Shown here in pieces: positions 1 to 8,404 of a stretch of DNA of 54,895 nt; within the stretch, counting starts at the first letter, position 1; the number at the start of each line of letters is the position of its first letter. This stretch comes from Verrucomicrobiota bacterium. GTDB lineage: Bacteria > Verrucomicrobiota > Verrucomicrobiia > Verrucomicrobiales > V1-33. Location of the stretch: assembly GCA_003402705.1 (NCBI GenBank), contig QQNF01000021.1:1-54895 (forward strand), written 5' to 3'. Below the pieces are notes generated by a model. That model was not told the DNA's origin. It searched no databases and worked only from the letters and a program-made list of their open reading frames with translations. The translations under genes were made by a program, and so were the position numbers.

Positions 1-2348
1 CAGCGGCGGATGGGGGTGGCGAAGTGGGCGGCGACGACGGCGAGGGTGAAGACGCCGGAGAGGGGCATGAGGATGGCGGCGAGGAGCGGGTTCATGAGGC
101 CTGCGAGGCAGAGGCCTGCGGCGGCGATGTTGTAGGTGACGGCGAAGGCGGCGACGCGGTGGACGGCTTTGGCGCGGAGTCTGGCGGTATCGAGGAGGGT
201 GGTGAGGAATTTGAGACTGCGGCCGAGGAAGTAGAAGTCGGCTTTGGCTTCGAGGAGGCCTTTATCGACGACTGGGGTGCCGGTGCAGGAGGCTGCGGAG
301 AAGGCTAGGGAATCGTTCATGCCGTCGCCGATGTAGAGTGTGTCGCCGCGGTCGATGGAGCGGACGATCTGTTCTTTTTCGGTGGGGGTGAGTGAGGCGT
401 GGGAGTTCTGCTGGGGAATGTCGAGTTCAGCGGCGAGGGAGCGGACTTTTTCGGGACGGTCGCCGCTGAGGAGGAAGAGGGAGAACCCTGATTTCTGGAG
501 GAAGGCGGCCTGGCTGACGGCGTCTGGGCGGACGGCGTCGCGGAAGCGGAGGGCGGCTAGGGGGATGCCGTCGCAGGCGAAGACGGCGTCGGTGCGGGAG
601 TTAGGGGGAGCAGGGGCGAGCCAGTCTGGGCGGCCGAGGGACCAGCGAGCGCCGTGGGCGTCGGTGAACCAGACCCCCATGCCGGGGATTTCGTTGACTT
701 CGGCGTTGGGGATGGGGTCGAGACGGCCGGAGTTGCCGAGGGATTCGGTGATGCTGCGGCTGACTGGGTGGAGACTGTCGAAAGTTAGGGTGAGGAGGGC
801 TCTGCGGGCGTCTGGTTTGAGGGAGGCGAGGGTGTCCGGGTTTTCGAGGACCGGGTTTTCGAGGGTTAGGGTGCCGGTTTTGTCGAAGAGGATTTTTCTG
901 ACGCGGAGGAGACGGGGCCAGAAGACTGAGCGGCGGACGAAGACCCCGCGGCGTTCCATGCGGGCGGCGGCGAGGTCGTCGGCGAGGGGGATGGCGACGC
1001 CGAGGGCGCAGGGGCAGGAGACGACGAGGACGGAGATCATGACCTGGAGGGCGCGGGCAGGGTCGCCGGAGAGGATCCACCATGAGGCGAAGCCGGTGAT
1101 GGCGAGGACGATGACGATGGCGATGTAGGCGGAGAGGATGCGATTGAGGAGCGGGTGGCGTGCTTCTTCCTCGCGGGATTCGCGGAGACGGCGGAAGAGG
1201 GAAGCGTCCCATGTTTCGAGGGCTTCGAGGATGAGGGGAGTGCGGCCGATGTTGAGACTGCCTGCGGCGATGCGGCCGCCAGGGGTGATGTGGCGTGGTT
1301 CGGCTTCGCCGTTGATGGATTCGAGACTGACGGTGCCGTCGTCTTCGATGAGACGTGAGGCGACGGGGATGACCTGACCGGGAGGTGAGAGGAAGCGAGT
1401 GCCTGGGGTGATGGAGGCGAGCGGGAGCGGTTTGCCTTCGGGGTCGCGGATGGAGTTAGGGTCGAGGGCTTCGCCGAGGAGACGCCCGCGGTTGCGATCG
1501 ACGGCGGCGGACTGGAGACGGCGGCCTGCGAGCATGAGGAAGGTGAAGACGGCGACGAAGTCGAAGTAGAGGAGAGAGTCGGAGTTAAGGAGCCAGCCGG
1601 CGATGGAGCCGAGGTAGGCGGCGACGATGCCAGCGGCGATGGGGAGGTCGATGTGGAGGACGTGGCAGCGGAGACCGCGGATGGCACGGCCGATGAAGTA
1701 GGAGCCGCCGGTGAGGACGGCCAGGGTGGCGCAGACCCCGGCGGCCATGGTGAAGATGCCGGCGAGGGCGAAGTCGTGTTCCATGCCGAGGTAGCGAGGG
1801 AGGGAGAAGGCCATGGCGTTCATGGCGAATGCTCCGCAGAGCCCGGTGCGGCCGCTGAATTCGTTAGTGACGGCGTTTTCAGCGCCGACGGGGCCGAGGA
1901 GATAGCCGAACTGGCGGACCGAGTCGGCGAAGGCGGCGAGGTCGCAGTGGCCGGGGTTCCATTCGAGGCGGATGCGTCCTGGGTGGGCGCGGACGCTGGC
2001 GCGGAGGGCTCCGGGGGTGCGGAGGAAGACCCGTTCGAGGAGCCAGACGCAGCCGACGCAGGAAATGCCCTGAACGGCGAGGTCGAGGGAGGCAGCGCCG
2101 TTGGAGGCGGCGAGTTCAGCGGAGTGGGCGGATTCGGTTAGCCATGTGTAGTCGCGTTTCTGGAAGGCGACGGATTTGACAGGGGCGGTGACTTTGGCGC
2201 CTTTGAGATTGTAGTACTGGTCGAAGCCGCTGTCGTGGATGAGCTGGTGGACGAAGGAGCAGCCGCCGCAGCAGAATTCGTCTGCTGGTTCGAGGGGATC
2301 GAAGTGGGTGCCGCAGTGTTTGCAGAGGTGGTCGGCGGCGGTTTTCAT
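1..2348 (-). CDS. ccoI: Copper-translocating P1B-type ATPase, CcoI/FixI type (3' end beyond window)
   Basis: This inner-membrane ATPase is predicted to export Cu(I) for assembly of cbb3-type cytochrome oxidase. I read the frame directly from the ATG at 2346-2348, and it stays open to the left edge, so the C-terminus is missing. In order it shows an N-terminal Cys cluster (LCKHC near residue 10, FCCGGC near residue 28) of the kind that precedes FixI pumps, a heavy-metal domain with GISCVGC (Cys 97 and 100), membrane helices, the transmembrane CPC motif (VVSCPCALG, near base 1020), the phosphorylation site FDKTGT (near 890) and the hinge GDGMND (near 325). The start overlaps the stop of the SafE-like gene by 4 bases (ATGA), so the two are probably translationally coupled. 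The order ccoG - small protein - safE - ccoI supports the assignment over a generic CopA. Confidence 0.93.
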   Translation of the reverse strand, partial: MKTAADHLCKHCGTHFDPLEPADEFCCGGCSFVHQLIHDSGFDQYYNLKGAKVTAPVKSVAFQKRDYTWLTESAHSAELAASNGAASLDLAVQGISCVGCVWLLERVFLRTPGALRASVRAHPGRIRLEWNPGHCDLAAFADSVRQFGYLLGPVGAENAVTNEFSGRTGLCGAFAMNAMAFSLPRYLGMEHDFALAGIFTMAAGVCATLAVLTGGSYFIGRAIRGLRCHVLHIDLPIAAGIVAAYLGSIAGWLLNSDSLLYFDFVAVFTFLMLAGRRLQSAAVDRNRGRLLGEALDPNSIRDPEGKPLPLASITPGTRFLSPPGQVIPVASRLIEDDGTVSLESINGEAEPRHITPGGRIAAGSLNIGRTPLILEALETWDASLFRRLRESREEEARHPLLNRILSAYIAIVIVLAITGFASWWILSGDPARALQVMISVLVVSCPCALGVAIPLADDLAAARMERRGVFVRRSVFWPRLLRVRKILFDKTGTLTLENPVLENPDTLASLKPDARRALLTLTFDSLHPVSRSITESLGNSGRLDPIPNAEVNEIPGMGVWFTDAHGARWSLGRPDWLAPAPPNSRTDAVFACDGIPLAALRFRDAVRPDAVSQAAFLQKSGFSLFLLSGDRPEKVRSLAAELDIPQQNSHASLTPTEKEQIVRSIDRGDTLYIGDGMNDSLAFSAASCTGTPVVDKGLLEAKADFYFLGRSLKFLTTLLDTARLRAKAVHRVAAFAVTYNIAAAGLCLAGLMNPLLAAILMPLSGVFTLAVVAAHFATPIRR

Positions 2349-3112
2349 GGTGTGGGTGTGGTGAGGGCGGGCTGGTTTTTTTCGGCGTCGCAGAACGGGC
2401 AGGAGGCTTCGGGGACGGTGCCTTCGGCGAGCGGTGGCTGGGCGGCGTTGGCAGGGAGGGTTGGCCAGAGCCGGAGGGCGATCATGACGGCACCGGTGAG
2501 GGCGACGGTGCGGCGGACGCGGGCCATGGCGGTGGGGCTGAGACGGTGCTGCCAGATGTGGAATTTGTGTTGTGCGTACCAGAGGAGGGGGACGGTGCCG
2601 AGGGCGAAGGCGAGCATGAATTCGGCGCCGCGGATGGCGGAGCCGCTAACGAGGGCGATGCCTGCCATGAGGTAGAGCGGGCTGCAGGGCATGAGGGGCG
2701 TGGCGAGGCCGAGGGCTAGAGAGCCTTTACGGGCGGGGATTCGGGCCATGCGGAGGCGGGTGCGGGCGGACCATTTGCGGAGGAAGGCCGGGCGCGGGAG
2801 TTTGACGTGGAGGCCGAGGGCGATGGCGAAGAGGACGGCGGCGAGGAGCCATGGGAGGACCATGACTGGGGAGTTAGAGATTTTTTCGAGGGGCCAGCGT
2901 CCGAGGGCTCCTGCGGTGGCGCCGAGGAGCGTGTAGGAGAGCATGCGGCCGGAGTGATAGAGGGCGGCGGCTTTGAGTTGTTCGTCTTCGCCGTCTTTGA
3001 GGGACATGAGACTGCAGGCGACGGGGCCGCACATGCCGGCGCAGTGGAGACTGGTGGCGAGGCCGGCGACGAAGGCACCGGCGGCGGTGTTGACGGATTC
3101 AATGAGCGGCAT
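2345..3112 (-). CDS. SafE/TauE-like membrane protein of the cbb3 maturation cluster
   Basis: A 255-residue polytopic membrane protein of the SafE group (COG2836, related to the membrane domain of DsbD/UreH). Members are repeatedly found between ccoG and ccoI and are thought to help metal or redox handling during cytochrome oxidase assembly. Visible features are the N-terminal helix motif SLHCAGMCGP (Cys at about residues 24 and 28), a matching later motif PLMPCSPLYL, and about six hydrophobic segments. The C-terminus carries a further Cys pair in SCPFCDAEK, which could bind metal but is unusual. It starts inside the end of the 50-residue gene upstream (14-base overlap) and overlaps ccoI by 4 bases, which indicates tight operon organisation. 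The transported species cannot be told from sequence. Confidence 0.82.
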   Translation of the reverse strand: MPLIESVNTAAGAFVAGLATSLHCAGMCGPVACSLMSLKDGEDEQLKAAALYHSGRMLSYTLLGATAGALGRWPLEKISNSPVMVLPWLLAAVLFAIALGLHVKLPRPAFLRKWSARTRLRMARIPARKGSLALGLATPLMPCSPLYLMAGIALVSGSAIRGAEFMLAFALGTVPLLWYAQHKFHIWQHRLSPTAMARVRRTVALTGAVMIALRLWPTLPANAAQPPLAEGTVPEASCPFCDAEKNQPALTTPTP

Positions 3113-3251
3113 GGGAGCGGGCGGTGGGGACGTCGATGTTTTCTGGGGTGTGGTGGGAGGCCCAGACGACGAAGCTGATCCACCATGCGACGAAGAGGAC
3201 CTTGACGGCGACGATGATGAGCCACGGGCGCTGACGGATGAGGGCTTTCAT
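3099..3251 (-). CDS. 50-residue single-pass membrane protein in the ccoH position
   Basis: A short gene running from ATG at 3249-3251 to TGA at 3099-3101. The protein has a basic start (MKALIRQRPW), one hydrophobic helix at about residues 10-31 with several Trp, and a polar His-containing tail ending SHAAH. It lies 36 bases after ccoG and overlaps the next gene by 14 bases, so it fills what would otherwise be a gap in a tightly packed operon. That is where FixH/CcoH normally sits, but FixH is about three times longer and I see no convincing similarity. It may be a reduced CcoH, or a small accessory subunit comparable in size to CcoS. Existence is supported by position, frame and hydrophobicity; function is inference. 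Confidence 0.7.
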   Translation of the reverse strand: MKALIRQRPWLIIVAVKVLFVAWWISFVVWASHHTPENIDVPTARSHAAH

Positions 3252-3287
3252 GGGTTGGGGGAGTGAGGGGTGATAGGGTGAGGGTTT

Positions 3288-4721
3288 TCAGTGGTTCATG
3301 CCGGAGATGGCGGCGGGGTCGGGGCCGAGGAATTCGATGTCCTTGCGGATGACATCGCCGCCGTTTTCGGGGCGTGCTTCGATGTGGAATTCGAACGGGC
3401 CGTGGTAGTCGGCCTGGTTGATCGAGAACATGAGGGTCTTCTGGATTTCCTTCTGTGGTTCGAGCCTGACGGATTCTTCCATGCCTGAGACGGAGAGACC
3501 GTGGGGGGCTTCTTCGGTGGTGAGGGTGTAGACGTGGGGTTTCTGGTCCTTGCTCATGAGGCGGAGGATGAACTGATTGCGGACGGTGCCGTGGTCGGTC
3601 ATATAGGGCATGCCTCGCATGCGGACGAGGCTCATTTCGAACGAGTGGACGCGGGTCATGGCCCATGTGGCGACGGAAGCGCCGAGGAGCATGAGGGCGG
3701 AGTAGAGGATGATGCGCGGGCGGACGATGCGGCGTTTCTTGCCGGCGAGACCGTTGAGGGAGTCGTAGCGGACGAGGCCTTTGGGGCGCTGGAGTTTGGC
3801 CATGATGTCGTCGCAGGCGTCGACGCAGGCGGCGCAGCCGATGCATTCCATCTGGAGCCCGTTGCGGATATCGATGCCTGTGGGGCAGACCTGGACGCAG
3901 CGGCGGCAGTCGATGCAGTGGCCGTTGGAGGGGTCGGCGGCTTTGCCGCGGGGTTCGCCGCGGGAGATATCGTAGCCGATGTTGAGCGTGTCGTCGTCAG
4001 TTAGGGCGGACTGGAGTCGGCCGTAGGGGCACATGATGACGCAGAACTGTTCACGGAACCAGCTGAAGCAGAAGTAGAGGACGCCGGTGAGGGCCATGAC
4101 GCCGAGGAAGACGGAGAGGTGTTTTTCCGGGCTTTGGTGCATCCAGCCGTAGAGATTCTGGAGGGAGATGAAGTAGCTGAGGAAGATGTGGGCGATGGCG
4201 GCGGCGCAGAGGAGGAAGAGGGCGTGTTTGAGGGCGCGTTTGAAGAGTTTGGCGGGGCCCCATGGGGCGGCGTCGAGTTGTTTGCGGGCGGTGGCGTCGC
4301 CTTCGATCCAGCGTTCGATGCGGCGGAAGACGTGGTCGAGGAAGACGGTGTAGGGGCAGGCCCAGCCGCACCAGAGACGGCCGAGGAGAGCGGTGATGAA
4401 GAAGAGTGCGAAGCCAAGGCCGCTGATGACGAAGAAGAGGAGCCAGACGTCCTGGACGAGGAGGGTGAGACCGAGGAGGTGGAAGCGGCGGTTTTCGATG
4501 TCGAGGAAGACGGCGGGGTGGCCGTTGATAGGGATCCAGGGGAGGAGGATGTAGATGGCGATGAGGAGGATGCCGGTGAGCCTGCGTGCGAGGGTGAAGC
4601 GGCCATGGACGTCGGACGGGTGCAGGAAGAAGCGGGAACCATCCGGGTTGATGGTGGTGACGGAGTCGAGGTTCGGGCGTTTGGGAGTGGTGGCCATGGC
4701 GGTTTGGGCGGACGGTGCCAT
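3288..4721 (-). CDS. ccoG: CcoG/FixG/RdxA-family cytochrome c oxidase accessory protein
   Basis: A 477-residue membrane-bound ferredoxin-like protein. CcoG family members reduce Cu(II) to Cu(I) for cbb3 oxidase biogenesis. Residues about 45-65, 85-115 and 165-225 are hydrophobic, with the cysteine motif RLWCGWACPYTVF near residue 117 and CVIMCPYGR near residue 230. Two ferredoxin-type 4Fe-4S motifs follow, CIDCRRCVQVCP and CIGCAACVDACDDIM. After another membrane segment (about 335-350) comes a C-terminal immunoglobulin-like domain typical of FixG. Length and domain order match the family. Start is the ATG at 4721; an internal Met nine codons later (MATTPK) is an alternative. It is the first gene of the minus-strand cluster. 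No ccoNOP genes lie upstream; the next gene is divergent. Confidence 0.95.
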   Translation of the reverse strand: MAPSAQTAMATTPKRPNLDSVTTINPDGSRFFLHPSDVHGRFTLARRLTGILLIAIYILLPWIPINGHPAVFLDIENRRFHLLGLTLLVQDVWLLFFVISGLGFALFFITALLGRLWCGWACPYTVFLDHVFRRIERWIEGDATARKQLDAAPWGPAKLFKRALKHALFLLCAAAIAHIFLSYFISLQNLYGWMHQSPEKHLSVFLGVMALTGVLYFCFSWFREQFCVIMCPYGRLQSALTDDDTLNIGYDISRGEPRGKAADPSNGHCIDCRRCVQVCPTGIDIRNGLQMECIGCAACVDACDDIMAKLQRPKGLVRYDSLNGLAGKKRRIVRPRIILYSALMLLGASVATWAMTRVHSFEMSLVRMRGMPYMTDHGTVRNQFILRLMSKDQKPHVYTLTTEEAPHGLSVSGMEESVRLEPQKEIQKTLMFSINQADYHGPFEFHIEARPENGGDVIRKDIEFLGPDPAAISGMNH

Positions 4722-4876
4722 GACCGGCGGTCCGGTGATGGCATGCTACGGTGGGCCGGGCCGGGGCGAGGGGCTACGCATCCCCTGGGGAGTGCTGCGC
4801 AATTTCTACGGTGGGTGTGGCGGGGAGGGGGAAGATTGGGCTTGTTCCGGGGCGGGATTTCCGGAGAGATGGTGGG

Positions 4877-5803
4877 ATGGATGCAGCGATTGCGAAGAAG
4901 ACTGGCGTCTGGATCGGGGCGCGGCGAGTGGCGTCGGGCGTGGTGGCGGTGCTGACGGTGGCGTTGGTGACAGGTTGCGGGGTGTATGGAGCGGCGATGA
5001 CGCGGAGTCAGCGGGTGCTGAGAGAGCGGAGGGGGCCGAGTCTAGCGGAACTGGAGCGATCGGAGCCTGAGCGTGGTCGGGCGATTCGGAAGGCGGTGAG
5101 CCGGACCGGTTTGCTGCTGGAGCATGCGAAGGAGGCGAGTGTTGCGGGGTTGCTGACGGAGCATGAGATGAAGTTTGAAGTGAGCTGGAAGAATGAAGCG
5201 AGGGGTGCGCTGAGTGCGGCGGTGCCGATCACGAGGGACGGGTATTTTCTGACGGCGGCGCACTGTGTGAATATGGAATCGCTGACGCTGGTGGCGTTTG
5301 ATGCGAAGCGGAGACTGGTGAATCTGCCAGCGCGGGTGGTGTGGAAGGGGGAGGAGGCGGATTTGGCGCTGGTGCATGCGGAGATGCGGCCGCTGGAGCC
5401 GTTCGGGCTTGCGGATGGGAGTGCGTTGACTGCGGGTACCCGGGTGGTGATTGCGGGCTGGTCAGGAGCGATCAAGAATACGGCGCCGCCACTGGCGGCG
5501 GGGCGGGTGAGGCAGGTGTCTGGGTGGCGTCGGGAGAAGTCCGGGGTGGCGATCTGGTGCGACGTGGAGCATGACGCGCCGCTCAATCAGGGAGACAGCG
5601 GGGGGCCGTTGCTGACGCTGGACGGCGGGCTGGTGGGGATCAACAGCCAGCTAGGGTTTGAGTTCGGTGGGATGTGGCGGGCGCTGCTGGGGATTGCGGG
5701 GCCGCTGGAAGAGCCGTTTGCGGGGTACAATGGGTTGGCGGTTTGTCCGGATGCGGGATGGGTGATGCGGATGGTCGAGGCGGACCGTGCGAGGGTGCGT
5801 TGA
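4877..5803 (+). CDS. Trypsin-like serine protease, lipoprotein
   Basis: A 308-residue S1-fold protease predicted to sit in an envelope membrane. The N-terminal signal ends in a lipobox-like VTGC (Cys34). The catalytic triad is visible as His129 in FLTAAHC, Asp162 in EADLALV and Ser241 in QGDSGGP. I chose the ATG at 4877 because GGAGAG lies 8 bases upstream and translation then begins just before the signal; the open frame extends further upstream but without signal character. No PDZ domain follows, so it is not a full DegP/HtrA. It is divergent from ccoG and convergent with the dehydrogenase, so it is probably transcribed alone. Substrate unknown. Confidence 0.85.
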   Translation: MDAAIAKKTGVWIGARRVASGVVAVLTVALVTGCGVYGAAMTRSQRVLRERRGPSLAELERSEPERGRAIRKAVSRTGLLLEHAKEASVAGLLTEHEMKFEVSWKNEARGALSAAVPITRDGYFLTAAHCVNMESLTLVAFDAKRRLVNLPARVVWKGEEADLALVHAEMRPLEPFGLADGSALTAGTRVVIAGWSGAIKNTAPPLAAGRVRQVSGWRREKSGVAIWCDVEHDAPLNQGDSGGPLLTLDGGLVGINSQLGFEFGGMWRALLGIAGPLEEPFAGYNGLAVCPDAGWVMRMVEADRARVR

Positions 5804-5823
5804 GGGGAGGAGGCGGTGGTGGA

Positions 5824-6684
5824 TCAGTCCCGGGGTTCGAGGTAGTGGCGGGCGAGAGCGGAGTAGTCTTCGTCGCCGTGGCCGCCGGCTTCGAGGCCTG
5901 CCATGCAGGCGGCGGCGGCGGTGAGGACGGGGACTTCCATGCCGCCGTGGCCGGCGAGGGCGAGGGCGTAGCGGGCGTCTTTGAGCATGTTTTTGAGGGA
6001 GAAGTGGGGCGTGTAGTCGCCGGCGATCATGGCTGGGAGTTTCATGCGGACGAGGCCGGAGCAGTTGGCGTTGACCTCCATGGCTTCGCGGAATTTTTCG
6101 AGGGGGACGCCTTGGGAGGCGACGACGCCGAGGGCTTCGGAGAGGGCCTGGACGGTGACGGCGGAGACCATGTTAGTGGCGATTTTGAGGATGGTGGCGG
6201 AGCCGATGTCGCCGGTGGTGAGGATTTGTTTTCCGGAGGCTTCGAGGATGGGGCGGATGCGTTCGAGGACCTTGGGGGAGCCGCCGGCGTAGTAGGTGAG
6301 CTGGCCGTCGGCGGCGGCGTCGCGGGAGCCGGTGAAGGGGGCGTCGAGGAAGTCGGCTCCGGATTTTTTGATGAGTTTGGCGGCTTCGCGGGTGGCGGCG
6401 AGGGAGACGGTGGCGGAGTTGACGACGGTTTTGCCCTTGGCGAGAGAAGGGAGCATGGCGTCGATGACTTCCTTGAGGGCTTTGGCGTCGCGGACGAAGA
6501 TCTGGATGATGTCGGAGGCGGCGGCGAGGGCGGCGGGGGTTGGGCACCAGCCTTGGAGATCGGGGCGTGCCGTGCGGTTCCAGACGTGGACGGAGAAGCC
6601 GCGGGAGCGGAGGCTGGAGGCGACGCGGCTGCCGATGATGCCCATGCCGGCGATGCCGACGGAAGGAGAGGAGGGAACTGTCAT
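5824..6684 (-). CDS. NAD(P)-dependent beta-hydroxyacid dehydrogenase (3-hydroxyisobutyrate dehydrogenase family)
   Basis: A 286-residue cytosolic oxidoreductase with the family's two-domain architecture. The N-terminal Rossmann motif GIAGMGIIGSR is at about residues 10-20. The substrate-binding segment DAPFTGSRDAAADGQL is near residue 117, and the catalytic Lys lies in ATILKIATNMV (near residue 168). Members include 3-hydroxyisobutyrate, tartronate-semialdehyde and glyoxylate/succinic-semialdehyde reductases; the sequence alone does not separate these. It stands alone, convergent with the protease and separated by about 170 bases from the next minus-strand gene, so neighbours do not narrow the substrate. 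Confidence 0.88.
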   Translation of the reverse strand: MTVPSSPSVGIAGMGIIGSRVASSLRSRGFSVHVWNRTARPDLQGWCPTPAALAAASDIIQIFVRDAKALKEVIDAMLPSLAKGKTVVNSATVSLAATREAAKLIKKSGADFLDAPFTGSRDAAADGQLTYYAGGSPKVLERIRPILEASGKQILTTGDIGSATILKIATNMVSAVTVQALSEALGVVASQGVPLEKFREAMEVNANCSGLVRMKLPAMIAGDYTPHFSLKNMLKDARYALALAGHGGMEVPVLTAAAACMAGLEAGGHGDEDYSALARHYLEPRD

Positions 6685-6858
6685 GGGGGCGGATAACGTC
6701 GACGGGGGGGCCGCGCAAGGGTGGGGCGGGGGATTGATCTCCGGCTTCAGTAGAAACGGAGGTTCGGAGTGCGGAGTGAGTGGAATCCCCGGGGCTTTGG
6801 CGGGGGCAGTGAACGCACGGGTTCCTGCGGGGCCATGCAGGATCGAGGCAATTGCGGC

Positions 6859-7440
6859 TCAGCAATTACTCAGATAGTCGATCCATGTCTCGGAGTGTTG
6901 GTCCCTTTCGAGGTTGTATTTCCGGCGGATTTTGAAGGGGATGGTGGTGCCGTCGTCTTTGATGAAGCGGCCCTCGATGAGGAGGGTGAAAGGTTCGTCG
7001 CGGTTGATGGTGCGGGGGATTTCAGCCTCGATTCGGCGGGGCTTTGCCTTGACGACGGAGCCGTCAGGTTTGCGGTCGGTGTATTCATAGATGAAGTGGT
7101 TGAAGCGCATGGGTAGCTTGAGTGCGGCGGTGCCGTGATCGACGGTGCCATCGGCATAGGTCACGGTGACCTTTGTGAATTCGATGGAGGCGACGACGGG
7201 AGCTTTATCCATGTAATATAGTGCGATGATGTCGTAGGGTTTATTGCTTTTGATGAGTCCGCCCCAGGTGGCCGTGGATTGGTTGGTATCGATGACGAAG
7301 TCGGGAACTGGTTTTCTGGTGGCGGGCAACTTGCCGACGGGATTGAAGGACACTCGGTCGTACCGGGTACTGCAGGAGGGCAGGAGTAGGCAGGAGGCGA
7401 GGAGGAGGAGGGAGAATGAGGTGGCTGTTTTCGTGTTCAT
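6859..7440 (-). CDS. Uncharacterised lipoprotein at the end of the sigma-factor gene run
   Basis: A 193-residue protein with a lipoprotein signal (hydrophobic Leu run, then LLPSCS, predicted lipidated Cys at about residue 23). The remainder is soluble and looks beta-rich, with a terminal Cys. I recognise no family. It begins 43 bases after the membrane-anchored paralogue of the sigma-factor output domain and points the same way, so it may be the fourth gene of the transcript that starts at 11295. A role in envelope sensing or maintenance is inference from context only. Confidence 0.65.
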   Translation of the reverse strand: MNTKTATSFSLLLLASCLLLPSCSTRYDRVSFNPVGKLPATRKPVPDFVIDTNQSTATWGGLIKSNKPYDIIALYYMDKAPVVASIEFTKVTVTYADGTVDHGTAALKLPMRFNHFIYEYTDRKPDGSVVKAKPRRIEAEIPRTINRDEPFTLLIEGRFIKDDGTTIPFKIRRKYNLERDQHSETWIDYLSNC

Positions 7441-7483
7441 GGTGGAGGGGCGAGTGGTGAAAGGGACGGGGTGGAGGAGGGAG

Positions 7484-8392
7484 CTACCATGCTGGTTCTG
7501 ATTCGAGGTGCTCGCGGTAGCGGGCGAGTTGATTTTCGTCGAGGATGATCTGGAGGGTGGAGAGATCGCGGGCGATGCGGTCTGCTTTGGTAGCCGCGGA
7601 GGATTGTCGGAATTGGGGACTGTCGATGTCGAGGGTGGCGTGGGGATTGGAGGTCAGTTGATTGGCAAGATTGGTGAGGCCGCGGATGCTGGCGGGATCG
7701 ACGTCGGTGAGCGACTGGCCGTAGTGGAGGGTGAGGAAGGCGCGGGTGTCGGCTTCCTGTTCGATTTTTGAGGGCGCGTGTTTGATGAGGGCGGCGAGGG
7801 CCTGCTGTTTCTGGGAGTCGGAGAGGAGGACGACGGAGTTGATGTCTGCCATGTCGCGGTAGGCGCGGGCCTCGATGGACTGGTGCTGGCGACTTGCCTC
7901 GTTGGAGTCGAAGGTGGCGAGGTTCTGAGGCGAGAGGACGCCTGCGAGGTCCTCGCGGAGGCCCTTGTTGCGGAGGAGGGCGCAGATCTTTGTGAAGAGC
8001 TGGCTATCATTTGTGGCGTTTCCGGAGAGCATGGTGGTGAGAAGGCTGGTGAGCTCGGCGTCCCGGCGGGCGAAGATCTGCTTCACTGCGGCGGTTTCCT
8101 CTGTGGAGAGAGGGAGATCGGCGATGAGATTCTTCAGGGACAGGGCCAATCCGGCGGAGGCGTTTTTCGACCAGAGGGCGAGCTGTTGCTGTTTTGCTTC
8201 CTGCGCCAAGGATTCGGAGGCGGGCAATGAGGAAGTGCCCTCGGGTTTGCCTGGGGGATTCCGTGGTTGGATAGGGTTTTTGCCCTGGTTGACGGGTGGG
8301 GATGGGGATTGATTCAAATGGTGGAAAAGGGCGGAGAACGCCGCGATGGCGACGAGAGTGAGGGCGATGAGGAATGGTTTCCGGGAGATCAT
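7484..8392 (-). CDS. Membrane-anchored paralogue of the sigma factor's extracytoplasmic domain
   Basis: A 302-residue protein with an N-terminal signal anchor (residues 7-24, no cleavage motif), a Pro/Gln/Ser-rich linker (25-60) and a helical domain (65-300). That domain is visibly related to residues 326-571 of the tethered sigma factor encoded two genes upstream. For example LREDLAGVLSPQNLATFD (145-162) matches LRKDLTGFLSEPQLAAFD (403-420), followed by alignable blocks EARAYRDMADI / ESLAYRELATI and DTRAFLTL / DFRAFMAL. Both end with a LDxxQxxRYxxHL-like helix. The start lies 12 bases after the DKNYY gene. I infer a partner or decoy for the sigma factor's outer domain; the domain itself has no name I know. 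Confidence 0.75.
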   Translation of the reverse strand: MISRKPFLIALTLVAIAAFSALFHHLNQSPSPPVNQGKNPIQPRNPPGKPEGTSSLPASESLAQEAKQQQLALWSKNASAGLALSLKNLIADLPLSTEETAAVKQIFARRDAELTSLLTTMLSGNATNDSQLFTKICALLRNKGLREDLAGVLSPQNLATFDSNEASRQHQSIEARAYRDMADINSVVLLSDSQKQQALAALIKHAPSKIEQEADTRAFLTLHYGQSLTDVDPASIRGLTNLANQLTSNPHATLDIDSPQFRQSSAATKADRIARDLSTLQIILDENQLARYREHLESEPAW

Positions 8393-8404
8393 GCCGGTGC
8401 GGGG

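Noticed and set aside
340..1128. Plus-strand frame of 262 codons at the left end
   Set aside because: Arg/Ser-rich antisense of the copper ATPase, which has CPC, DKTGT and GDGMND on the minus strand.
1..4721. A complete cbb3 oxidase operon
   Set aside because: Only maturation genes (ccoG, SafE-like, ccoI) are present; no ccoN, ccoO or ccoP in the window.
4119..4955. Plus-strand acidic frame of 278 codons opposite ccoG
   Set aside because: Antisense artefact with Glu/Val/Gly-rich composition and no domain; ccoG is unambiguous.
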